A DNA stretch of 64,000 bases from Bradyrhizobium lupini (lineage in GTDB: Bacteria; Pseudomonadota; Alphaproteobacteria; Rhizobiales; Xanthobacteraceae). The notes under the pieces are model-generated. The model was not told the origin of the DNA and searched no databases. It saw only the letters and a list, made by a program, of their open reading frames with translations. Made by a program: the position numbers and the translations under genes. The number at the start of each line of letters is the position of its first letter. The stretch's first letter is position 1. The stretch is from positions 186,001 to 250,000 of the forward strand of contig NZ_CP162553.1 of the NCBI RefSeq assembly GCF_040939785.1, written 5' to 3'. Positions 48,411 to 57,024 of the stretch are shown in pieces.

Positions 48411-49550
48411 TTATCCCTTAAGTAGGGTATTACCGAGCTTTCGCCAAGCCTCTAACGCCCTGTTGATGTCATCCGGCTCCGTGGACCAGCCCAGACTGAG
48501 ACGCACCGCTCCTTGGGCGACGGTGGGATCATACCCCATCGCCGACAGCACGTGGGACGGCTGTACCTTGCCCGAGGAACAGGCAGAGCCCGAGGACACC
48601 GCGACACCTTCGAGGTCGAAACCGATCACCGCGGTCTCGGCTTTCAAGCCGGGAGCCGTGAAAAGAACGGTATTTGGCAACCGCCTGGCGTCATCTGAGA
48701 AGACCGTTGCGCCGGCCATGGAGCGAATGCCATTTTCCAAGCGATCTCTGAGGGTTGCCATCCGTTCCGCATCCTCCGGCAAAGCCTGAAGGGCAGCCCG
48801 CACGGATGCCCCGAAGCCGGCAATGCCGGCGACATTCTCGGTTCCGGCACGCCGGTTCAGCTCCTGCCCGCCGCCCCGCAGCACCGGCTCAAGTCCGGCC
48901 ACGCCCTCGGCCACGACCAGCGCGCCGACCCCCTTGGGGCCGCCGATCTTGTGCGCAGAAAAGGTCGCAAGGTCCGCACCGATCACCTTGATATCGAAGG
49001 GGATTTTCCCAAGCGCCTGGATTGCGTCGACGTGCAGGAGGCCGCCGGCCCCGTGAACGATTCCCGCGGCCTCGGCGATAGGCTGCAGCGCGCCCGTCTC
49101 GTTGTTGGCCGCCATGATAGAGACCAGCGCCGGCGGGCCCTCTCTGAGCAGCGCCTTCAAATGATCGAGGTCGATCACGCCGGAGCGTGTGACCCTGATC
49201 TGACCGATCTCATCTGCCGGGAACCGGCCGCCTGCCAGTACCGAAGCATGCTCGACGGCCGAGACCAGAAGCCGCTCGACAGGCCCCCCAGACGGCCCCC
49301 GAAGCCCCGGTGAAAGCGCCAGCGCGTTGGCTTCGGTTCCCGTGGAGGTGAAGACGACGTTCCGCGGCAGCGCGCCTACTGCGGTCGCAAGGATGGCCCG
49401 CGCCCCCTCGACAAGCCGTCGCGCCTCGCGCCCCTCGGCGTGAACAGAGGACGGATTGCCGATCAGCTCGTAGGCTGCGAGCATTGCGCCTCGCGCCTCG
49501 GAGCGAAGCGGCGTGGTCGCGTTCCAGTCGAGATAAACACGGCTCGGCAT
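48411..49550 (-). CDS. Cysteine desulfurase (NifS/IscS-like)
   Basis: 379 residues. It is a PLP enzyme supplying sulfur for Fe-S assembly. The PLP lysine is in TFSAHKIGGPKGVGALV, and the N-terminal core VYLDWNATTPLRSEA and HVDAIQALGKIPFD are typical. The active-site cysteine loop VSSGSACSSGKVQPSHVL is present. In relatives it lies directly upstream of sufB; here 46 kb of prophage separates them on the same strand. Confidence 0.93.
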   Translation of the reverse strand: MPSRVYLDWNATTPLRSEARGAMLAAYELIGNPSSVHAEGREARRLVEGARAILATAVGALPRNVVFTSTGTEANALALSPGLRGPSGGPVERLLVSAVEHASVLAGGRFPADEIGQIRVTRSGVIDLDHLKALLREGPPALVSIMAANNETGALQPIAEAAGIVHGAGGLLHVDAIQALGKIPFDIKVIGADLATFSAHKIGGPKGVGALVVAEGVAGLEPVLRGGGQELNRRAGTENVAGIAGFGASVRAALQALPEDAERMATLRDRLENGIRSMAGATVFSDDARRLPNTVLFTAPGLKAETAVIGFDLEGVAVSSGSACSSGKVQPSHVLSAMGYDPTVAQGAVRLSLGWSTEPDDINRALEAWRKLGNTLLKG

Positions 49551-49894
49551 GACGTATTATGTTACCATTCGGACCAGGCTGCTTCGCCCGCACTGGTACC
49601 CGACATGGGCCCCCGGGCAGCGCTTGGCAATCTCGATTCCCAATCGCCTTCGCGCGATGACGGCCATGACACGCTAACGTCTTGAGCCGATTGCGGGATG
49701 TTCAAGATGCTTGCTTTTTGACCCTCGCCTCATGTTAGAACGCGCGCGTCAGTTCGCCGCGCGCCGCTCGCGCATCATCCGAGGGCGCCGCTCCACCCTT
49801 CCATTCGCGGCTTGATCGGCCCAGCAGCCGATGAAATCCGCACAATCGGTTGATTGTTGAAGAGCGTCTTCAAGGGATCAATCAAGAGATCATC
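49551..49894. promoter_or_regulatory. Divergent intergenic region, host
   Basis: 344 bases between the desulfurase start (minus) and the hydrolase start (plus). It must hold both promoters. No confident -35/-10 pair, RNA gene or repeat was seen. A GC-rich stretch at 49745-49790 precedes the AT-richer leader of the hydrolase. Confidence 0.4.
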
Positions 49895-50542
49895 ATGCCT
49901 GAAGTTATTTTCACCGGCCCCGCCGGCCGCCTCGAAGGCCGCTACCATCCGGCCAAGCAGAAGAACGCGCCAATCGCGATGGTCCTGCATCCGCATCCGC
50001 AGTTCCACGGCACGATGAATCATCAGATCATCTACCAGTGCTACTATGCGTTCGCGCATCGCGGCTTCTCGGTGCTGCGTTTCAATTTCCGTGGCGTCGG
50101 CCGCAGCCAGGGCTCGTTCGACCACGGCACCGGCGAATTGTCGGACGCGGCCGCGGCGCTCGACTGGGCGCAGACCATCAATCCCGAAGCGCGCGCCTGC
50201 TGGGTTGCCGGCTTCTCCTTCGGCGCCTGGATCGGCATGCAGCTGCTGATGCGCCGCCCCGAGGTCGAGGGCTTCATCTCGATCGCGCCGCCCGCCAACC
50301 TCTACGACTTCTCGTTCCTCGCACCCTGCCCGTCCTCGGGGCTGATCGTGCATGGCGAGAAGGACGCGGTGGTGCCGCCCAAGGACGTCAACACGCTGGT
50401 CGAGAAGCTGAAGACCCAGAAGGGCATCGTGATCGACCAGCAGGTCATCCCGGGCGCCAACCACTTCTTCGACGCCAAGCTCGAGCCGCTGATGGAAACC
50501 ATCACCGCCTATCTCGACATGCGCCTCGCCAACGTGCGCTGA
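49895..50542 (+). CDS. Alpha/beta hydrolase
   Basis: 215 residues from ATG 49895-49897 (MPEVIFTGPAGRLEGRY). The serine-hydrolase elbow GFSFGAW is central, with LHPHPQFHGTMNHQIIYQC, the oxyanion-side RFNFRGVGRSQGSFD, and a late His in PGANHFFD. It resembles the small dienelactone-hydrolase-like proteins next to suf genes in Bradyrhizobium. The substrate is unknown. Confidence 0.85.
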   Translation: MPEVIFTGPAGRLEGRYHPAKQKNAPIAMVLHPHPQFHGTMNHQIIYQCYYAFAHRGFSVLRFNFRGVGRSQGSFDHGTGELSDAAAALDWAQTINPEARACWVAGFSFGAWIGMQLLMRRPEVEGFISIAPPANLYDFSFLAPCPSSGLIVHGEKDAVVPPKDVNTLVEKLKTQKGIVIDQQVIPGANHFFDAKLEPLMETITAYLDMRLANVR

Positions 50543-50549
50543 GCTTTCC

Positions 50550-51060
50550 GTGGGTGCGTTCATCGCATTGCTGCGTGCCGTGAATGTCGGCGGCACCGGC
50601 AAATTGCCGATGAGCGAACTCAAGGCCATGTGCGAGGAGCTCGGCTACGCCGCCGTGCGCACCTATATTGCAAGCGGCAACGTCGTCTTCACAAGCCGCA
50701 AGTCGCAATCTGCGATCAAGACCGCACTCGAAAAGCGATTGCACGCCTATGCCGGCGCGCCGGTCGGCGTGCTCGTGCGCAGCGCCACCGAGATGGCGCA
50801 GGTCTTGGCCGATAATCCGTTTCCAAAGGCCGCCCCCAACCGTACCGTCGCGATCTTCCTCGACAAGGCGCCGCCGGCGGATGCGCTCGCCGGCATTCGC
50901 GGCCAGAACAAGGAGGAGATCCGCCTCGGCCGCCGCGAGATCTACGTGCATTACGGCGACGGCATGGGCACGTCGAAGCTGGTCATCCCCGCCGCCAACC
51001 GGCACCGCGCGCAACATGAAAACGATCGCGACGCTCGCGAAAATGGCCGCAGAGCTCTAG
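50550..51060 (+). pseudogene. DUF1697 protein gene, frameshifted near its end
   Basis: GTG 50550. The body FIALLRAVNVGGTGKLPMSE through TYIASGNVVFTSRKSQSA to YVHYGDGMGTSKLVIPAA is a normal DUF1697 protein. The expected ending TGTARNMKTIATLAKMAAEL lies in the +1 frame and stops at 51058-51060. A loss of two bases around 51000 (AAG reduced to A) explains the break. Without correction the frame runs 347 bases into the opposite-strand SMR gene. It is either a pseudogene or an assembly error. Confidence 0.75.
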
Positions 51061-51380
51061 GCCAGCTTGAGCGCCGCGATCCCCGTCAGCACCAGCAGGA
51101 TCCCCGCGATCTTCATCGCGCTCAGCGCCTCGCCGAACAGCACCACACCCATGACGACGGTGCCGGCGGCGCCGATGCCGGTCCAGACCGAATAGGCGAC
51201 GCCGACCTCGAGCACCTTCAAAGCACGCCCGAGCAGGACAACGAAGGCTACGAGCAGCACGAGCGAAACGACGCTCCAGCCAGCGCGCGTGTAGCCTTCC
51301 GCATATTTCATCGAGATCGCCCAGCCAACATCGAGTGCGCCTGCGATCACCAGCATCAGCCAGGCCATGGATTGCGACAT
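51057..51380 (-). CDS. Small multidrug resistance (SMR) family transporter
   Basis: 107 residues from ATG 51378-51380. It has four membrane helices and the SMR pattern AWLMLVIAGALDVGWAISMK, with GVAYSVWTGIGAAGTVVMG. The position that is normally the proton-coupled Glu (LEVxWA) is Asp here (LDVGWA). This is closest to SugE/guanidinium-type members by eye. It is convergent with the DUF1697 gene. Confidence 0.85.
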   Translation of the reverse strand: MSQSMAWLMLVIAGALDVGWAISMKYAEGYTRAGWSVVSLVLLVAFVVLLGRALKVLEVGVAYSVWTGIGAAGTVVMGVVLFGEALSAMKIAGILLVLTGIAALKLA

Positions 51381-51390
51381 CGGCGTGGGC

Positions 51391-52068
51391 TCAGGCCGCA
51401 AGCTTGAGCAGATGCGCGTCGTGGCGCACGAGGAAGGCGCGCAGCAATTGCGGATAGTCCGCGCCCACCGCAGTACGGACGCTCGGACGCTTCGCCAGTT
51501 CGGCGCGCCATGCGCGGACCTTCGGCACATCGCGGAAAATGCCGTGGTCGGTCAGCTCATCGAACAGATCGAAGTAGCGGAAGACGGGGGCGAATACGGC
51601 GTCGACGAGACTGAACGCTTCGCCAGCAAAATAAGGACCGGCACCGAGCGCCGCTTCGACCCGGGCGAACTTCACCATCAGCGCCTGGCGCTTGCTCTCG
51701 AACGTCGCCGCATCGGTCGTGGTCTCTAGGCCCCAGAGATCGGCGAGCACTGCTGAACCGAACTCCATCCACGCCCGGTGCTCGGCACGCTCCAAGGCAT
51801 CCGCCGGATGCAGTCTCACGCCGCCTTGCGTCTCCTCGATGTACTCGCAGATCACGTTACTCTCGAACAGCGCGACCTCGCCCTTCTCGCTCGTCACGAC
51901 CAGCACCGGCACCTTGCCGAGCGGCGACAGTTTGAGAAACCAGTCGGGCTTATTGGCGAGATCGATGTCGACCCGCTCGAACGGCACGCCCTTCTCGTTG
52001 AGCGCGATCACCGCGCGCTGCACATAGGGGCAAAGCTTGTGGCTGATCAGTTTCAGTGAAGCGGTCAT
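51391..52068 (-). CDS. Glutathione S-transferase family protein
   Basis: 225 residues from ATG 52066-52068. The N-terminal thioredoxin-like domain begins LKLISHKLCPYVQRAVIALN with a CPYV site, then GKVPVLVV and FESNVICEYIEE for glutathione binding. The C-terminal domain is all-helical. Layout resembles omega/DHAR-like or stringent-starvation-type GSTs. Three ATGCAT-type palindromes sit in its promoter region. Confidence 0.9.
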   Translation of the reverse strand: MTASLKLISHKLCPYVQRAVIALNEKGVPFERVDIDLANKPDWFLKLSPLGKVPVLVVTSEKGEVALFESNVICEYIEETQGGVRLHPADALERAEHRAWMEFGSAVLADLWGLETTTDAATFESKRQALMVKFARVEAALGAGPYFAGEAFSLVDAVFAPVFRYFDLFDELTDHGIFRDVPKVRAWRAELAKRPSVRTAVGADYPQLLRAFLVRHDAHLLKLAA

Positions 52069-52088
52069 GGCGAGAATCCCGACGGTTA

Positions 52089-52152
52089 GATGCAACTGCA
52101 TCAAAGATAGATGCATATGCATCTACATGTCAAGATCAATGCATCTGCATCA
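52089..52152. promoter_or_regulatory. Cluster of ATGCAT palindromes before the GST gene
   Basis: GATGCA-AC-TGCATC (52089-52102) and the 18-base perfect palindrome TAGATGCATATGCATCTA (52108-52125) are followed by a third, looser ATGCATCTGCATC copy near 52139-52151. Spacing is roughly two to three helical turns. The set looks like operators for a dimeric regulator of the GST gene. Confidence 0.55.
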
Positions 52153-52166
52153 TCCCGCCTATGATC

Positions 52167-53270
52167 TCAAGGCCGCGCGATCACCCCGCCCGTCATCGGC
52201 ATCGGCACGCCCGTGGTCCCGGGATACGACAGCGGCAGGCCCTTCAGGCCGCGCGCGGCGAGGAAGCCGAAGGCCTGCGCCTCGATGGCGTCGGAGGCCC
52301 AGCCGACTGCCTCCGCGGCCTCGACAGTGGCGGACCCAACGCGCTCCCGCAGCATCTGGAGCATGGTCCGGTTGCGGGCGCCGCCGCCGCAGACGATCCA
52401 GCTCCGCGGCCTGCGTGGCAGCAGCGGGATGACGCGGGCAATGGCCGCCGCGGTGAAGGCGGTCAGCGTTGCGGCGCCGTCGGCCGGCAGGACATCGCCG
52501 AGCTTCAGCGCGGCAAAATCGTTGCGGTCGAGCGATTTCGGCGGCGGGCTTGCGAAGAACGGCAGCTGCAGCGCCCGCGCGATCCAGGCCTCGTCCGCCT
52601 TGCCGAGGGCTGCGAGCTTTCCGTCCGCGTCGAACGCCTGATTCATGGTGCGGTACATGAAATCGTCGAGCAACGCGTTGCCGGGTCCGGTGTCGCAGGC
52701 GATCAGCGTGTCGTTGCCGTCGATATAGGTGATGTTGGAGACGCCGCCGATATTGACCACGATGATCGGCCCTTCGCGCTCCAGCGAATGGGCGAGCGCG
52801 CGGTGATAAACCGGCACTAATGGCGCGCCCTGCCCGCCGGCCTCGACGTCGGCGGCGCGAAAATCATGCATCACGGGGATATGGATCGCCCTGGCCAGCG
52901 CCGGCGCGTCGCCGATCTGCACCGTCAGCCGCTTCTCGGGGCGGTGCAGCACGGTCTGGCCGTGGAAGCCGACGATGTCGATGTCTTCCGGCTTCATCCG
53001 GTTCTGGGCGACGAAGGCGGCCACCGCCTCGGCATGCGCGAGCGTCACTGCGCGTTCGGCCTCGGCCAGAACTCCCGGCCTAGCATCGCGTTGGGCCAGG
53101 TGCACCGCCTCGCTCAGCGCCTGCCGCAGCAGGTTGCGCTCCGCCGGGCTATACGGCCGGTAGCCGGACGGCCCGAATGCCTTCACCTGCTTTCCGTCGG
53201 TTTCGATCAGCGCGACATCCACCCCGTCCAGCGAGGTGCCGCTCATCAAACCGAGTGCCGTCAACATCAT
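52167..53270 (-). CDS. anmK: Anhydro-N-acetylmuramic acid kinase
   Basis: 367 residues. It converts anhydro-MurNAc from recycled cell wall to MurNAc-6-phosphate. The ATP-binding start LGLMSGTSLDGVDVALIETD, the central VGFHGQTVLHRP, VNIGGVSNITYIDG and ACDTGPGNALLDD, and the late VCGGGARN are all standard AnmK features. Start MM at 53265-53270. It is divergent from tyrS. Confidence 0.95.
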   Translation of the reverse strand: MMLTALGLMSGTSLDGVDVALIETDGKQVKAFGPSGYRPYSPAERNLLRQALSEAVHLAQRDARPGVLAEAERAVTLAHAEAVAAFVAQNRMKPEDIDIVGFHGQTVLHRPEKRLTVQIGDAPALARAIHIPVMHDFRAADVEAGGQGAPLVPVYHRALAHSLEREGPIIVVNIGGVSNITYIDGNDTLIACDTGPGNALLDDFMYRTMNQAFDADGKLAALGKADEAWIARALQLPFFASPPPKSLDRNDFAALKLGDVLPADGAATLTAFTAAAIARVIPLLPRRPRSWIVCGGGARNRTMLQMLRERVGSATVEAAEAVGWASDAIEAQAFGFLAARGLKGLPLSYPGTTGVPMPMTGGVIARP

Positions 53271-53434
53271 GGATCAGCGTCCTCAAGCGACCCTTCCGGC
53301 ATGCCGATCTTGTGCCAGAGGGACACATCTTATAATGCCACAGGCCAAAGTGGCGGGCAGCAACCGAGTTCCCACGGAAGACCCTTAAATTGCTCCCAAA
53401 ACAGTAAACCAAGAATTGTCAGGCGCGCCGACAA

Positions 53435-54688
53435 ATGACTGCATTCAAATCGGATTTCCTCAACACGTTGCAGGAACGTGGATACATCCACCAATGCTCC
53501 GATTTCGAGGGGCTGGACGCCCTCGCCGCCAAGGGCGAGGCGACGGCTTATGTCGGTTACGATTGCACCGCCCGCTCGCTGCACATCGGCAACTACCTGA
53601 CCATGATGATGCTGCACTGGCTGCAGCAGTCCGGCAACAAGCCGATCACGCTGATGGGCGGCGGCACAACCATGGTCGGCGATCCCTCCGGAAAGGACGA
53701 GACGCGCGCGATCCGCACCGTCGCCGAGATCGAGGCCAACAAGGAATCGATCCGCGGCGTGTTCGCAAAGGTGCTGCGCTATGGCGGGGGCAAGAGCGAC
53801 GCCATCATGCTCGACAATGCCGAGTGGCTGACAAAGCTCAACTACATCGAGATGCTGCGCGACGTCGGGCGGCATTTCTCGGTCAACCGCATGCTGACGA
53901 TGGACTCCGTGCGCCTGCGCCTCGAGCGCGAGCAGGAGATGAGCTTCATCGAGTTCAACTACATGATCTGCCAGGCCTACGACTTCGTCGAGCTCGCCAG
54001 GCGGACCGGCTGCAACTTGCAGATGGGCGGCTCCGACCAGTGGGGCAACATCATCATGGGCGTCGATCTCGGCCGTCGCATGGGCACGCATCAGCTGTTC
54101 GCCCTGACGACGCCGCTGCTGACGACGGCGTCGGGGGCCAAGATGGGCAAGACCGCTCAGGGCGCGGTCTGGCTCAACGCCGACCAGTTCTCGCCGTATG
54201 ATTTCTGGCAGTACTGGCGCAACACCGAAGACGCCGACGTCGGCAAGTTCCTCAAGCTGTTCACGACGCTGCCAATGACCGAGATCAGGAAGCTCGAGGC
54301 GCTCGGAGGCTCCGAGATCAACGAGGCCAAGAAGGTGCTCGCCACCGAGGCGACCGCGCTCCTGCATGGCCGCGACGCAGCGAACGAGGCGGCCGAGACC
54401 GCGCGCCGCACCTTCGAGGAAGGCGCGCTGGCCGAGAGCCTGCCGACCGTGGAAATTCCGCGCGGCGAGTTCGACGCCGGCCTCGGCGTGCTCAACGCCT
54501 TCGTCAAGGCGGGCCTCGTTGCCTCCAACGGCGAAGCACGGCGCCAGATCAAGGGCGGCGGCCTGCGCGTCAATGACGAGCCCGTCACCGACGAGAAGAT
54601 GGCGTTGTCGGCGGCCGACCTGACGCCGGAAGGCGTGGTCAAGCTGTCGTTCGGCAAGAAGAAGCACATCCTCCTGAGGCCTGCATAG
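53435..54688 (+). CDS. tyrS: Tyrosyl-tRNA synthetase
   Basis: 417 residues. The class I synthetase signature is in LHIGN (HIGH-like) and the KMSKS-like loop in [15 protein letters not shown]. Tyr-binding segments [17 protein letters not shown] and [20 protein letters not shown] are present. The C-terminal S4-type RNA-binding domain ([20 protein letters not shown]) is complete. It is an essential housekeeping gene. Confidence 0.96.
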   Translation: MTAFKSDFLNTLQERGYIHQCSDFEGLDALAAKGEATAYVGYDCTARSLHIGNYLTMMMLHWLQQSGNKPITLMGGGTTMVGDPSGKDETRAIRTVAEIEANKESIRGVFAKVLRYGGGKSDAIMLDNAEWLTKLNYIEMLRDVGRHFSVNRMLTMDSVRLRLEREQEMSFIEFNYMICQAYDFVELARRTGCNLQMGGSDQWGNIIMGVDLGRRMGTHQLFALTTPLLTTASGAKMGKTAQGAVWLNADQFSPYDFWQYWRNTEDADVGKFLKLFTTLPMTEIRKLEALGGSEINEAKKVLATEATALLHGRDAANEAAETARRTFEEGALAESLPTVEIPRGEFDAGLGVLNAFVKAGLVASNGEARRQIKGGGLRVNDEPVTDEKMALSAADLTPEGVVKLSFGKKKHILLRPA

Positions 54689-54745
54689 GCGTATGAGCTT
54701 TTCGCTGCTTGTCAGGGCGCGCTGAAGCGCGCTCCCTGATCGGCA

Positions 54746-56017
54746 ATGGACCAGAACACGCTAGAGGAACAGTCCAAGCAAGCGACCAGGGAACGCGTCA
54801 CGGCGACGCCGCAGGGCGTCGTGCGCACCGCGCTGGTGGTGCTCGCGCTCTGCTTCACACTCGCCGTGCTCGGCCGCGGCCTCAGCGAAAGCTTCACCGT
54901 CTTCCTGAAGCCGATCTCGGAAAACTTTGGCTGGGATCGCGCCCAAGTGGTCTCGATCTATTCGCTGACGTGGCTCGTCAGCGGACTGACGGCGCCGTTG
55001 GTCGGGCGCCTGTTCGATCATTCCGGACCGCGCATCGTCTATGCACTGGGCCTTTTGCTGCTCGGCTCGGCCTTCCTGATCGCAAGCCAAGCGCAGTCAC
55101 TCTGGCAGTTCCAGCTCTCGATCGGACTCTGCGTCGGCATTGGCGTCGCCTTCATCGGCAATGTGCCGAACTCGATCCTGCTGGGCCGCTGGTTCGGCCC
55201 AAAACTCCCGACCGCGATGGCGGTGGTCTACTCGGCCATGGGTGGCGGCGTGCTGGCGCTGCTGCCGGCCTCGCAGCTTTTGATCGATCATCTGGGGTGG
55301 CGCGAAACCTACCAGCTGTTCGGCTTCGCCGCGCTCGGCCTGCTGGTGCCGCTCATGCTGCTGCCATGGCGGCTGTTCGCCTCGGGCTCGCCGCAGATCG
55401 CGAAGAAGACCGATCCGGATTTCGTCGATCACGGCTGGACCCTTCCGAGCGCGATGCGCCACCACGCCTTCTGGGCGCTGTTCTCGACATTCTTCTTCAC
55501 CGCGGTCGGCATGTATGCGATCGCCGCCCAGATCGTGGCCTATTTGATCGATGCCGGCTTTCCACCGCTGCAGGCCGCCACGGCCTGGGGCTTCTCCGGC
55601 ATCGTGCTGGTGTTTGGCATGCTAGGCGTGTCCGCGCTCGACGGCCTGATCGGTCGCCGGCCGTCGGTGCTGCTCAGCTACGCGATCTCGATCCTCGGCA
55701 TCTTCCTGCTGTGGCTGTTGCAATACTCCGCCAATTTCCTCCTGCTCACCGGATTCGTGGTCTGCTTCGGCAGCATGATGGGCTCACGTGGACCGCTGAT
55801 CACGGCGACCGCGATGAAGATCTTTGGGGGCAAGCGCGTCGGCACCATCTACGGCACCATCTCGATCGGCAGCGGGCTCGGCTCGGCTTTCGGCTCCTGG
55901 AGCGGCGGCCTGATCCATGACGCGACCCATGGCTACAACGCGCTGCTCGCCTTCGCACTCGCGAGCGTGGTGCTCGGGATGATCCCGTTCCTGGTCGTGC
56001 CCGCCTTGCGGCGGTAG
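54746..56017 (+). CDS. MFS transporter
   Basis: 423 residues with about 12 membrane helices. The loop 2-3 motif appears as GRLFDHSGPRIVYALG and the second half repeats it (DGLIGRRPSVLLSYAIS). It resembles the monocarboxylate/oxalate-type MFS carriers. The substrate is not predictable. It follows tyrS by 57 bases on the same strand. Confidence 0.9.
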   Translation: MDQNTLEEQSKQATRERVTATPQGVVRTALVVLALCFTLAVLGRGLSESFTVFLKPISENFGWDRAQVVSIYSLTWLVSGLTAPLVGRLFDHSGPRIVYALGLLLLGSAFLIASQAQSLWQFQLSIGLCVGIGVAFIGNVPNSILLGRWFGPKLPTAMAVVYSAMGGGVLALLPASQLLIDHLGWRETYQLFGFAALGLLVPLMLLPWRLFASGSPQIAKKTDPDFVDHGWTLPSAMRHHAFWALFSTFFFTAVGMYAIAAQIVAYLIDAGFPPLQAATAWGFSGIVLVFGMLGVSALDGLIGRRPSVLLSYAISILGIFLLWLLQYSANFLLLTGFVVCFGSMMGSRGPLITATAMKIFGGKRVGTIYGTISIGSGLGSAFGSWSGGLIHDATHGYNALLAFALASVVLGMIPFLVVPALRR

Positions 56018-56236
56018 GTCTCCTGAAGGTAACTTGAGCGCATTCGCGTCACCGGGAAATTACGGATGGGCACGACGCGAACAGCTACGAAGATGTGGAT
56101 CGCACGCGGCTGAAAGTCCTTCCTGCGGTGTTTTGTCCGACATGACAAAAATGTCAGCGCAAATTGCCCTTGGGCGGCTTGCAGGGCGGAACTGAATGCG
56201 GTCCTAGTCGCAGCATTGGATGGAGGGCACAAACCA

Positions 56237-56641
56237 ATGAACTTTCCCTATCTCGTTCGCTTTCAACCGGTTCTCTTGAGCCTGTTTCGCTTCATCACCG
56301 GCCTGCTGCTGTTCCAGTACGGTGTCGCCAAGCTGTTCAAGTTTCCGGTGCTTCCCTACTTCGCAAACATCCCGCCGATCATCTACGCAGCCGGTACGCT
56401 TGAGCTCGTGCTTGGCGCGTTGCTGATGATCGGCCTGTTTACCCGCCTCGCGGCATTCATCCTCTCGGGTGAGATGGCCTTCGCCTATTTCATGGGGCAC
56501 ATGTTCAAGGGCGAAACGCCGGTGTTCCTGCCGCTGCTCAATGGTGGCACCGCGGCGATCCTGTTCTGCTTCGCCTGCCTCTACCTCTCGGCAGCCGGCG
56601 GCGGCTCGGTCAGCGCCGATGCGGCGATGGGCAAGGACTAG
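56237..56641 (+). CDS. DoxX-family membrane protein
   Basis: 134 residues from ATG 56237 with GGAGG upstream. It has four membrane helices (LSLFRFITGLLLFQYGVAKL; GTLELVLGALLMIGLFTRLA; FAYFMGHMF; AAILFCFACLYLSAAG), typical of DoxX/YqjF-type proteins, often linked to redox stress. The partner is unknown. Confidence 0.85.
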   Translation: MNFPYLVRFQPVLLSLFRFITGLLLFQYGVAKLFKFPVLPYFANIPPIIYAAGTLELVLGALLMIGLFTRLAAFILSGEMAFAYFMGHMFKGETPVFLPLLNGGTAAILFCFACLYLSAAGGGSVSADAAMGKD

Positions 56642-56722
56642 CGGCGCGTTCGCGCGGCGCTGAGGCGTCAGCGATTGATTCGCGAATGAAGAGATGGCAT
56701 CCGTATGTTCACGGGTGCCATC

Positions 56723-56809
56723 TCAGCGCGAGCCCAGCACGTTCCAGACCAGGACGAGGACCGCGACCAGCAGCATCGACATGATGAGGCGGTGAACGAA
56801 TCGGTTCAT
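56723..56809 (-). CDS. Micro membrane protein, host (28 aa)
   Basis: ATG 56807-56809 follows GGGAG. It is a 28-residue protein with a basic start (NRFVHRL) and one hydrophobic helix (IMSMLLVAVLVLVWNVLG). It is plausible as a real small protein but has no supporting neighbour on its strand. Confidence 0.45.
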   Translation of the reverse strand: MNRFVHRLIMSMLLVAVLVLVWNVLGSR

Positions 56810-56870
56810 TGCCGCTCCCAACGGATTAGGTCGCGACTAAAGACCCACACGATTTTTCTCCGAGTTGACG

Positions 56871-56897
56871 CGCCATGCGCCCGAGAAGCGCATGGCG
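56871..56897. repeat. Perfect 10-bp inverted repeat before the MCP gene
   Basis: CGCCATGCGC and its exact complement GCGCATGGCG are separated by CCGAGAA. It has no T-run on either side, so it is more likely an operator or processing hairpin than a terminator. Confidence 0.5.
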
Positions 56898-57024
56898 ACC
56901 TGCATGTTTGCGCACGCGGCTGCGCACGCCGCTTGCGCGGCAGCCGTCGCACGCGTCCATTCATGATTGGTAAGAATTTCATGCTACCGACGCGAGCAAC
57001 AATAACCATTCCGTCGGGGCCGTG

